NCBI GenBank assembly: GCA_964514665.1
Contig: CAZESH010000049.1
Span: forward strand, 1 to 19,638
Reading direction: 5' to 3'
Source: CAZESH01 sp964514665
Lineage (GTDB): Bacteria > Bacillota > Bacilli > Paenibacillales > KCTC-25726
Length of the DNA: 19,638 nt
In this document: positions 13,673 through 19,616 of the stretch, piece after piece
Numbering within the stretch: position 1 is the stretch's first letter
Layout of the letters: every line of letters begins with the position of its first letter
The notes under the pieces: model-generated
What the model was told of the DNA's origin: nothing
Databases searched by the model: none
Seen by the model: only the letters and a program-made list of their open reading frames with translations
Program-made: the position numbers and the translations under genes

Positions 13673-15264
13673 AAAACGATAAAGCGAAGCTTTTGCAAGC
13701 GCTGAGGCAGCGTTTCGGGCAAATAGTCATCGATCGGCACGGCATTTCCCAAAAGGAAACGGTCATTGAAGTGGAGAAAGCGCAGCTTCCCGAGGTGTGC
13801 AGCTACTTATCCACGCAAGCGGGAGCACGGCTGTTCACGATGACAGGTGCGGACGAACGCGAGCTGCACGGGCGCTTCCGGCTGTACTATGTTTTTGCGA
13901 TCGATGCCATGCAGCATCTGGTAAGTGTAGTGGCGGAAATCGACGAGGCTGATCCGACGTTTCCTTCCGCAGCAGCAGTACTGCCTGCGGCCAATTGGTA
14001 TGAGCGGGAAGTGGCGGATTTGTTGGGCTTGCAGCCGCAGGGGCACCCTAATCCGGGGCCGCTCATTCTGCACGGAGATTGGCCGCAGGAGCTGCATCCG
14101 CTGCGCAAGGATTTTACTTTAAAGGCAAGCGAAATTCCCCGCGAGACATGCATCCGCGAGGCTTTTACAGAGATCGACAGCGAGGATGTGACGGTCGTGC
14201 CGGTCGGTCCGATACATGCCGGCATCATCGAGCCGGGGCATTTTCGTTTCGCCGCGGTCGGGGATACGATTCTGGGTTTGGACGCCAAGCTTTTTTACAC
14301 CCACCGCGGCTTGGAAAAAACGAGCGAGGGCATGCCGCTGCACAAGGCGCTGTTCCTGGCGGAACGGACCTGCGGCGTATGCGCTTTGTCGCATGCGGTC
14401 GCTTATTCACATGCGGTCGAGTATGCGGCTGAGGTCGAGCTGCCTCCAAAGGCGCTGTACCTGCGTACGATTCTCCTGGAGATGGAAAGGCTGTACAATC
14501 ATATCGGCGATGTCGGCAACGTTTGTGCCGGCTTTGGTTTTGCCTTCGGCATCAGCCAAGGCGCGCGTCTTAAGGAAGAGCTGCTGCGGCTGAACGAACG
14601 AATCAGCGGCCATCGTTATTTGCGCGGTGCAGTGCTGCCTGGTGGCGTGAGAATCGATTTAATGGAAGAGCAGATTGAAGATATTCGCAGCACGCTGCAA
14701 ACAATTGAGCAGCAGTTCAAGGCATTTACGGACACGCTGCTGTTTCACGAGATCAGCGTCAACCGCATGACGGGTACAGGCGAACTGCCGCTTGCCGTGG
14801 CAAACGATCTTGAAGTGGTCGGTGTCGCAGCCCGAGCCTCGGGAAGAAACATCGATACCCGCAGGGATTTGCCTTATGCCGCCTATGACAAGCTGAAATT
14901 CATGGTTCCTGTGCGTGAAAAGGGGGATGTGCTGGCCCGCGTGATGATCCGCATCGAGGAGTCGGCGCAATCGTTTGCGATCATCCAGCAGGCGCTTGAG
15001 GCGCTGCCGCAGGGGGAGATTCAGGTGAGTGTGCCGCCGATCGATTCGTATCGAACGGCTGTCGGTTGGGTGGAATCGCCCCGCGGCGAGATGGTTCATT
15101 GGCTGATGACAGGACCGGGGCAAACGATTTACCGCTATCGCATCCGCTCGGCGGCCTACAGCAATTGGCCGGCGGTCGCGCAGGCCGTCAAAGGCAATAT
15201 CGTGCCGGATTTTCCCTTGATCAACAAAAGCTTTGAGCTGTGCTACGCATGCTGCGACAGATAA
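13669..15264 (+). CDS. hyfG: Group 4 [NiFe] hydrogenase large subunit HyfG (NuoC-NuoD fusion), no C-terminal extension
   Basis: This encodes 531 residues. The N-terminal 155 or so form a NuoC/30-kDa-like domain (ADLLGLQPQGHP, with LHPLRKDF after it), and the rest is the NuoD-like catalytic domain, as in HycE and HyfG. Both NiFe-binding pairs are present: Cys235 and Cys238 in ERTCGVCALSH, and Cys525 and Cys528 in SFELCYACCDR. The chain ends at Arg531 of that last motif with TAA. In HycE this arginine is followed by a peptide removed by the protease HycI; here there is none, so the subunit seems to be made in mature length. The usual Asp-Pro before the third Cys is Glu-Leu. Four ligand cysteines argue for true H2 catalysis rather than a cofactor-free, complex I-like relative. 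Preceded by AAGGAGG and coupled to hyfF. Confidence 0.93.
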   Translation: MKNDKAKLLQALRQRFGQIVIDRHGISQKETVIEVEKAQLPEVCSYLSTQAGARLFTMTGADERELHGRFRLYYVFAIDAMQHLVSVVAEIDEADPTFPSAAAVLPAANWYEREVADLLGLQPQGHPNPGPLILHGDWPQELHPLRKDFTLKASEIPRETCIREAFTEIDSEDVTVVPVGPIHAGIIEPGHFRFAAVGDTILGLDAKLFYTHRGLEKTSEGMPLHKALFLAERTCGVCALSHAVAYSHAVEYAAEVELPPKALYLRTILLEMERLYNHIGDVGNVCAGFGFAFGISQGARLKEELLRLNERISGHRYLRGAVLPGGVRIDLMEEQIEDIRSTLQTIEQQFKAFTDTLLFHEISVNRMTGTGELPLAVANDLEVVGVAARASGRNIDTRRDLPYAAYDKLKFMVPVREKGDVLARVMIRIEESAQSFAIIQQALEALPQGEIQVSVPPIDSYRTAVGWVESPRGEMVHWLMTGPGQTIYRYRIRSAAYSNWPAVAQAVKGNIVPDFPLINKSFELCYACCDR

Positions 15265-15293
15265 TGTAAAATAAAACAAGGGAGGAAGCCCGG

Positions 15294-15683
15294 ATGTTCG
15301 AAATGCTGAAACAAATTTTGCGCACGGGAACGGTAACGGACAAGCGGCTGCAGGCCGAAGCGCCCATCCGCTATCACGGCAAACCGTTGTTTGTATCCGA
15401 TGATTGCAGCGGCTGCGGCGTCTGTATCGAGGAATGTCCTTCCGGGTCGCTTGGCTTTGAGCGGACGGAAGCGGAAACTTTGCTCGTGCTTGACTTGTCG
15501 TCCTGCGTTTTTTGCGGCCGCTGTTCGCAGGTTTGCGAGACGGGGATGATTCAAGACAGCGGCGATTACCGGCTTGCCGTCAAGCATAAAGCGGATTTGC
15601 TGCAAACGGTGCGGATTCCGGCAGCGGCTGCCGATTCCGCATACTTCCATGGCAAAGGAGGTTCAGACCGTGCAAAAGCATGA
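15294..15683 (+). CDS. hyfH: Hydrogenase 2[4Fe-4S] subunit HyfH (HycF/NuoI-like)
   Basis: This encodes 129 residues. Two complete [4Fe-4S] ferredoxin motifs are visible: Cys38, 41, 44, 48 in CSGCGVCIEECP and Cys71, 74, 77, 81 in CVFCGRCSQVCE. The second lacks the usual proline after its fourth Cys. The N-terminal MFEMLKQILRTG is typical of HycF/HyfH-type subunits that lie on the membrane surface. It is shorter than E. coli HyfH, with a short C-terminal tail. It should relay electrons between an outside ferredoxin-like donor and the small subunit. GGGAGGA lies about eight bases upstream, 29 bases after hyfG. Its last 14 bases overlap hyfI. Confidence 0.9.
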   Translation: MFEMLKQILRTGTVTDKRLQAEAPIRYHGKPLFVSDDCSGCGVCIEECPSGSLGFERTEAETLLVLDLSSCVFCGRCSQVCETGMIQDSGDYRLAVKHKADLLQTVRIPAAAADSAYFHGKGGSDRAKA

Positions 15684-16164
15684 GGAAAGCGGCGATCTGG
15701 AGCGCAGGCTGGAACGAACGATCAACAAGGTATTGGGCCATTCCCTGCACATTCGCCATGTCGATTCGGGTTCGTGCAACGGCTGCGATTTTGAGATGAG
15801 CATGCTGCTCAGTCCGGTGTATGACATTCAGCGCCTGGGCATCGATTTTGTGGCTTCGCCGCGCCATGCCGATCTGCTGATGGTGACCGGAGGCGTCACC
15901 CGGCATCTCGAGGAGGCGCTGCGAAAAACGTATAGGGCCGCTTCCAACCCGAAGATGGTGATTGCCGTTGGAGCCTGCGCCTGCGGGGGAGGAGTTTTCG
16001 GCGAAACCTATGCCAATCATGGCGGAGTCGACAAGATCGCCCCTGTCTATGTGTATATTCCAGGCTGTCCCCCGCGGCCGCAAGCCCTGATTGCGGGGAT
16101 TCTCACGGCATTGCGGCAATACGAGCGGCTGCCTGCCCAAAAGGAGGGGAAATTGGATGCTTGA
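15670..16164 (+). CDS. hyfI: [NiFe] hydrogenase small subunit HyfI (NuoB/HycG-like), GTG start
   Basis: A GTG at 15670 is chosen as start because AAAGGAGG (15654-15661) lies eight bases upstream; it gives 164 residues (MQKHEESGDLERR). An upstream in-frame ATG at 15649 lies before that binding site and is less likely. The proximal [4Fe-4S] ligands are all present: Cys36 and Cys39 in GSCNGCDFEM, Cys103 in VGACACGGGVFG and Cys133 in PGCPPRP. Cys105 is an extra cysteine beside the third ligand. This is the compact NuoB-like small subunit of group 4 enzymes, with no Tat signal peptide, so it acts in the cytoplasm with HyfG. It overlaps hyfH by 14 bases and the regulator gene by eight. Confidence 0.92.
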   Translation: MQKHEESGDLERRLERTINKVLGHSLHIRHVDSGSCNGCDFEMSMLLSPVYDIQRLGIDFVASPRHADLLMVTGGVTRHLEEALRKTYRAASNPKMVIAVGACACGGGVFGETYANHGGVDKIAPVYVYIPGCPPRPQALIAGILTALRQYERLPAQKEGKLDA

Positions 16165-16483
16165 GCTTCAGCAATTTAAAGCGGAGTTTTTCAAAGCGCT
16201 TGGCCATCCGCTGCGCATCCGCATTTTGGAATGTCTGGCCGATGGAGACAAGAATGTCAATGAGATTCAGGATATGATCGGCTCGGAAGGCTCGACGGTT
16301 TCCCAGCAATTGTCGATCCTGCGGAATAAAAACATCGTTTACGGCACCAAGGACGGCACCAAAGTGATATACAGCCTGCGTGACCCGATGATCATCGAGC
16401 TGTTGGACGTGGCCAAACGTATTTTCAATAATCATCTTGTCGATACGATCGCGATGCTGGATCAGATCAAAAACGGGGAATAA
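16157..16483 (+). CDS. ArsR-family transcriptional regulator at the end of the hydrogenase operon
   Basis: This encodes 108 residues from the ATG at 16157, with AAGGAGGGGA (16141-16150) upstream. It has the ArsR/SmtB winged-helix layout: FKALGHPLRIRILECL (helix 2-3), NVNEIQDMIGSEGSTVSQQLSILRNKNIV (helix-turn-helix) and a beta wing (GTKDGTKVIYSL). The metal box ELCVCDL of ArsR/SmtB is absent. Only one cysteine (Cys26) is present, so it is unlikely to sense metal through paired cysteines; it may respond to redox state, another ligand, or a metal bound by its His and acidic residues. Its start overlaps the hyfI stop by eight bases, so it is made with the hydrogenase and most probably controls that operon. 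The family call is confident and the target is inferred. Confidence 0.87.
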   Translation: MLELQQFKAEFFKALGHPLRIRILECLADGDKNVNEIQDMIGSEGSTVSQQLSILRNKNIVYGTKDGTKVIYSLRDPMIIELLDVAKRIFNNHLVDTIAMLDQIKNGE

Positions 16484-16504
16484 CAAAGCGGAACGCCGCC
16501 GTCT

Positions 16505-16522
16505 GTCAGGCATATACTGATA
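16505..16522 (+). promoter_or_regulatory. Possible sporulation-sigma -10 element before the Hsp20 gene
   Basis: GGCATATACTGATAG (16509-16523) resembles the CATA-type -10 element of the mother-cell sigma factors E and K. It is about 30 bases before the Hsp20-like start, in a gap of 65 bases with no terminator seen. No convincing -35 was identified, so this is weak. Confidence 0.22.
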
Positions 16523-16548
16523 GCAACCCATGGCAAAGGGGGATGGCG

Positions 16549-17004
16549 ATGAACGAGGATTTTGACAAGAAGTTTCGCGAAGGCTGGAGTCTGTTCGAGT
16601 CGAAGCTGAGAAATAAACTGCGGGAATGGAAATTGGAGGCGCAAAGGAATGAGCCTCCGACGGTAAACCCGCAGCTGCGGGAATTTCTCGAAAATGCCTT
16701 GAAGCAGTTTCAAGGTGCACGTTTCTCCGGATTATCCTATCACGTGTTTGAAACGCATCGTTCCGTTTTTGTCCGTTTGGCGCTTCCTGAAGAAGTGAGT
16801 CCGCATCTGGCAAGGATTGTTGCCGAAAAAAACCGCTTACACATTTCGGGGATACCGGGCAAAGCAGAGGAAACGATCATACTGCCTGTGCCGGTGCTGA
16901 GTCAAAAAGGCAGGGCCGTGTTCAAAGACGGAATTCTCGAGATTGCTTTGGCAAAGATAAGAGAGCCGCAAAGCGGGCTTAAGCTCAAGGTTCATAGTCG
17001 ATAA
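16549..17004 (+). CDS. Hsp20/alpha-crystallin-like protein
   Basis: The ATG at 16549 is preferred over the one at 16543 because AAAGGGGG (16535-16542) needs spacing; it gives 151 residues. The N-terminal half is helical and highly charged (FDKKFREGWSLFESKLRNKL). The C-terminal half looks like a divergent alpha-crystallin domain: YHVFETHRSVFVRLALPEEV, then KNRLHISGIPG, and the closing strand pair AVFKDGILEIALAK, which is the usual Hsp20 end. A C-terminal I-X-I motif is not evident. Small heat-shock proteins hold unfolded proteins, and in spore formers some relatives are coat proteins; either could apply. It is 65 bases beyond the hydrogenase operon on the same strand, and shares a terminator with the opposing gene. 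Confidence 0.68.
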   Translation: MNEDFDKKFREGWSLFESKLRNKLREWKLEAQRNEPPTVNPQLREFLENALKQFQGARFSGLSYHVFETHRSVFVRLALPEEVSPHLARIVAEKNRLHISGIPGKAEETIILPVPVLSQKGRAVFKDGILEIALAKIREPQSGLKLKVHSR

Positions 17005-17016
17005 TCGATAGTCCGT

Positions 17017-17058
17017 AAAAAAAGTATTTGAAGGAGAATTCCGTCAAATGCTTTTTTT
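17017..17058. terminator. Bidirectional terminator between convergent genes
   Basis: AAAAAAAGTATTTGA (17017-17031) faces TCAAATGCTTTTTTT (17044-17058), forming an eight-pair stem (one G-T) flanked by A7 and T7, so it works on both strands. The right arm holds the stop codon and last codons of the minus-strand ParB-like gene. Confidence 0.72.
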
Positions 17059-17538
17059 CAGCATTTGCTCAACCTGGGCTCTCATCGTTATCACCATTGT
17101 TTTGCGATAGCGGATGGCGAGCAGCAGCACCTTCAGCTGCTGGGATCGGCTCAGCTCGAAGAATCGCGGCTCCTGCTTCAGAAAGGATCGAATGATCGTC
17201 AGGCTGCCCGGTCTTAGTCGCTGTACCTTAAGATCCGGATACAGGTCAAGCAATTTGCGGCTGCGGAAGTAATCGAGCCATTGAAGAAAATTGGAGTTGA
17301 TTTTACTTTCTTCAATGATGCAGGGCGCATATTTTTTCGAGGTATGCTTCATGAGGTGGTCGTATCTGCTGAACCCGCTTATAACCTCGTATTGATCGTT
17401 CTTTTTGTTTTTGCGGACGACCAGAAGATGCATGCAGTCCCACATCATGCCGCGAAGCTTTCGGATATGATCGGTGATCTTTACGGAGAAAGCGGGACGG
17501 ATTTTATGGAGCGGTATATAATGAACCGTAAATCTCAT
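17044..17538 (-). CDS. ParB N-terminal-like domain protein, unknown function
   Basis: The start at 17538 is chosen because AAAGGAGAG (complement of 17546-17554) then has nine-base spacing; another ATG at 17544 is too close. It gives 164 residues. Residues 1-75 read like a ParB/sulfiredoxin-type domain: MRFTVHYIPLHKIRPAF, a helix with HIRKLRGMMWDCMHLLVVRK, then YEVISGFSRYDHLMKHT, where the G-x-x-R pattern corresponds to the nucleotide-binding box of ParB (GERR/GFSR), and APCIIEES. The C-terminal half is helical and rich in Arg, Lys and Leu. No ParB helix-turn-helix or dimer domain is seen, and there is no parA neighbour, so a role in chromosome partition is not supported. Family by weak resemblance only. 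Confidence 0.58.
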   Translation of the reverse strand: MRFTVHYIPLHKIRPAFSVKITDHIRKLRGMMWDCMHLLVVRKNKKNDQYEVISGFSRYDHLMKHTSKKYAPCIIEESKINSNFLQWLDYFRSRKLLDLYPDLKVQRLRPGSLTIIRSFLKQEPRFFELSRSQQLKVLLLAIRYRKTMVITMRAQVEQMLKKSI

Positions 17539-17588
17539 AACCATTCTCTCCTTTAGGGCAACAGCCCAGAATTGTTGGCTGCAATATA

Positions 17589-17600
17589 CATACGCGTATG
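17589..17600. promoter_or_regulatory. Perfect 12-bp palindrome in the divergent ParB-like/yqkE region
   Basis: CATACGCGTATG is a perfect palindrome midway between the diverging ParB-like and yqkE starts. It could be an operator; no protein is identified that would bind it. Confidence 0.25.
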
Positions 17601-17640
17601 CGGGCGGAAAGGTGAACAGAAAGGAACAGGGGGATTCGCT

Positions 17641-17901
17641 ATGAAAAAGAAGCATAAGCCGAACGCTGCCGCAAAGCCCGTTAATGAAGAAAAACCGGCG
17701 ACATTAAAGGATTTGCTCGGTTCGGAAACGCTGAGCAAGCTGAAGGCAAAGGCGGAAGAGCTGCAGTCGGCGGAGCTAAGCCGCAAGGAAGAAGAGCGAA
17801 AGCAGGCGGAAGAAGCGCGCCAAGCCGAGCGGAAGCGGCTGGAGAATGATTTTGCCCATTTGTTGGACAAAAGCGGCATGGATTGGCGTAAATTTAAATG
17901 A
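17641..17901 (+). CDS. yqkE: YqkE family protein (DUF3886)
   Basis: This encodes 86 residues from the ATG at 17641, preceded by AGGGGGATT. It has the YqkE layout: a Lys-rich start (MKKKHKP), the core ATLKDLLGSETLSKLKA, a long charged helix (RKEEERKQAEEARQAERKR) and the conserved end FAHLLDKSGMDWRKFK. It is cytoplasmic and of unknown function. In B. subtilis yqkE sits next to an aldo/keto reductase gene (yqkF), and the next gene here is also an aldo/keto reductase. The open frame extends upstream, but without a binding site. Confidence 0.82.
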   Translation: MKKKHKPNAAAKPVNEEKPATLKDLLGSETLSKLKAKAEELQSAELSRKEEERKQAEEARQAERKRLENDFAHLLDKSGMDWRKFK

Positions 17902-18021
17902 GAGCATACTTAACTGGAAGTAACTTGATGAAGCTAATTTCACTACTTTACTACGCTGCTGCAGTCCGCTACGATAACATATGAGAAAGAAACGATACAT
18001 ATAACGGAGGGATCGGCTTTT

Positions 18022-18960
18022 ATGAAATACAGGAAATTAGGCAGAACAGGATTGAAGGTAAGCGAAATTAGCTTGGGAAGCTGGCTCACATATGGCGGCT
18101 ATGTAGAAAAGGAAAATGCGGTGAATTCCATTCACAAAGCTTATGAGCTGGGAATCAACTTTTTTGATACGGCCAACGTCTACGAAAGAGGAGAAGCCGA
18201 GCTTGTTGTGGGCGATGCGCTGAAGCAGTATCCCAGGGACTCCTATGTGCTGGCAACCAAGGTGTTCTGGCCGATGGGAGAGGGGCCCAACGACCGCGGT
18301 CTGTCCCGCAAGCACGTATTTGAACAGTGCCATGCCAGCTTGAAGCGGCTCGGAACGGATTATGTGGATATTTATTACTGCCACCGTTATGATCCGGAAA
18401 CGCCTGTTGAAGAAACACTGCGCACGATCGACGATCTGGTCACGCAGGGCAAAATCCTTTATGCCGGTGTAAGCGAATGGACTGCCGCACAAATGGCGGA
18501 GGCGCTCGGCGTTGCCGATCAATACATGCTTGATCGGATTGTCGTAAACCAACCGGTGTATAACATGTTTAACCGTTACATTGAAAAGGAAGTCATTCCG
18601 CTCGGCGAAGCAAAAGGAATCGGACAGGTGGTGTTCTCCCCGCTCGCACAAGGCCTGCTTACGGGAAAATACAAATCCGCTTCCGATATTCCCGCAGACA
18701 GCCGTGCGGCCAAGCTGGATTGGGTGAAAAACGGGATTACGGAGGATAAAATCGCCAAGGTCAATCAGCTCGCCGAAATTGCCTCCGGACTGGACATCAG
18801 CGTCGGCCAGCTTGCGCTGGCATGGATTCTCCGTCAGCCCAACATTGCCAGCGCCTTGGTCGGAGCGAGCCGTCCGCAGCAGATTGAGGAAAATGCCAAG
18901 GCTTCGGGCATAGCACTTTCCGCGGAAGTTCTCGAGCAAATCGAAACCATTTTGGCATAG
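18022..18960 (+). CDS. Aldo/keto reductase (Kv-beta-like, AKR6-type)
   Basis: This encodes 312 residues, preceded by CGGAGGGAT. It begins MKYRKLGRTGLKVSEISLG, the usual start of the family, and carries the catalytic tetrad Asp49 (FFDTANVY), Tyr54, Lys80 (LATKVFW) and His121 (YYCHRYDP). The segments RGLSRKHVFEQCHASLKRL and TKVFWPMGEGPNDRGL match the Kv-beta/AKR6-like branch, and SALVGASRPQQIEENAKA is the C-terminal NADPH-binding element. It should reduce aldehydes or ketones with NADPH in the cytoplasm; the natural substrate is unknown. It lies 120 bases after yqkE with no clear terminator between, so it may share that transcript or use its own promoter. A strong terminator follows. Confidence 0.93.
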   Translation: MKYRKLGRTGLKVSEISLGSWLTYGGYVEKENAVNSIHKAYELGINFFDTANVYERGEAELVVGDALKQYPRDSYVLATKVFWPMGEGPNDRGLSRKHVFEQCHASLKRLGTDYVDIYYCHRYDPETPVEETLRTIDDLVTQGKILYAGVSEWTAAQMAEALGVADQYMLDRIVVNQPVYNMFNRYIEKEVIPLGEAKGIGQVVFSPLAQGLLTGKYKSASDIPADSRAAKLDWVKNGITEDKIAKVNQLAEIASGLDISVGQLALAWILRQPNIASALVGASRPQQIEENAKASGIALSAEVLEQIETILA

Positions 18961-18980
18961 TCACGTATAGTGCTTAATAA

Positions 18981-19011
18981 GATACCCTGGTTAAAGGGGT
19001 ATCTTTTTTTT
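18981..19011 (+). terminator. Intrinsic terminator after the aldo/keto reductase
   Basis: GATACCC (18981-18987) pairs with GGGTATC (18997-19003), followed by eight T residues. Confidence 0.85.
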
Positions 19012-19077
19012 AGCCTGATCTTACATCTTCAATTCGACGTCCCCGCATGTTGACGAATAAACGGAAAATGCGTATAT

Positions 19078-19106
19078 TGTACACTATACCCGTATAGGTA
19101 TATTAT
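19078..19106 (+). promoter_or_regulatory. Candidate promoter of the rhodanese gene
   Basis: TGTACA (19078-19083) and TATTAT (19101-19106) are 17 bases apart. The spacer is filled by the CsoR/CstR-like operator, so binding of a repressor would block RNA polymerase. Confidence 0.5.
19085..19102. promoter_or_regulatory. CsoR/CstR-type operator
   Basis: TATACC-CGTATA-GGTATA is an inverted repeat with perfect six-base arms. Read as ATACCC-GTAT-AGGTAT it differs from the CsoR/CstR box ATACCC-N4-GGGTAT by one base. CstR is the persulfide-sensing member of this family and commonly controls rhodanese genes, which fits the gene downstream. Confidence 0.55.
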
Positions 19107-19150
19107 ACAGGTAGATGTGATATTTTTAAGGAGGTAGATTTTTACAAAAA

Positions 19151-19570
19151 ATGATGAAATTTATGGTTTTGGCTGTTCTGTTGTTTTGGATGATTCGCAG
19201 ATGGCTTCCCGTCAGGGGTTTAAAATATATCGATGCACACGAGCTGTACAAGGTGATGAAAAACAATCCGGGAACGCTTGTTATTCTTGATGTCAGGGAT
19301 CAGGGTGATTATATCGCCGAACATATTGCCGGGGCGGTCAATATTTCGGTAGGCAGATTGCCGCATGTACGGATCGACGCTTTTTCAGCCGAAGATGAAA
19401 TTGTAATGGTTGCCGATTCGAAATACCAAAGCAAGAAAGCGGCCAGAATATTGTTCAAGAGAGGCTTTCACCGCTTGATACATGTAAATGGAGGCATGCG
19501 GGCCTGGAATCAGCAGGGCCGCTATCAGGAGAGCGCGGAATGCAGGGTTTGCTGCAGATCCGGCCATTAA
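19151..19570 (+). CDS. Membrane-anchored rhodanese-like protein lacking the catalytic cysteine
   Basis: This encodes 139 residues. One N-terminal membrane helix (about 3-15, followed by RRW) precedes a rhodanese domain: YIDAHELYKVM, VILDVRDQGDYIAEHIAGAVNI and the end GFHRLIHVNGGMRAWNQQG. In active rhodaneses the loop reads C-x-x-G-x-R-S; here it is ADSKYQS (residues 88-94), with Ala88 in place of the cysteine and the Gly and Arg also changed. The C-terminus carries Cys131, Cys134 and Cys135 in CRVCCRSGH, which could bind metal or carry sulfur. Classical sulfurtransferase activity is therefore unlikely. AAGGAGGT (19128-19135) is 15 bases before the ATG, longer than usual, and no nearer start codon is in frame. 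The operator upstream suggests control by copper or reactive sulfur. Confidence 0.82.
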   Translation: MMKFMVLAVLLFWMIRRWLPVRGLKYIDAHELYKVMKNNPGTLVILDVRDQGDYIAEHIAGAVNISVGRLPHVRIDAFSAEDEIVMVADSKYQSKKAARILFKRGFHRLIHVNGGMRAWNQQGRYQESAECRVCCRSGH

Positions 19571-19616
19571 AAGCTGATTGCAAGGGTAAGCTAAACGTTA
19601 AAGGAGAGATCAGGGC

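Noticed and set aside
13669..15264. Mrp-type antiporter or non-catalytic hydrogenase-related complex
   Set aside because: Such relatives lack one or both CxxC pairs; both are present here, although the second motif is unusual.
15574..15669. Longer start for the small subunit
   Set aside because: The upstream codons lie within hyfH in another frame; AAAGGAGG at 15654-15661 points to the GTG at 15670.
8578..16164. Respiratory complex I (nuo) operon
   Set aside because: The large subunit keeps all four NiFe-ligand cysteines, NuoC and NuoD are fused, and the gene set and order follow Hyf; NuoA, NuoE, NuoF, NuoG and NuoJ are absent.
17572..17640. N-terminal extension of yqkE
   Set aside because: Known YqkE proteins begin at the Lys-rich MKKK, and the ribosome binding site sits just before 17641.
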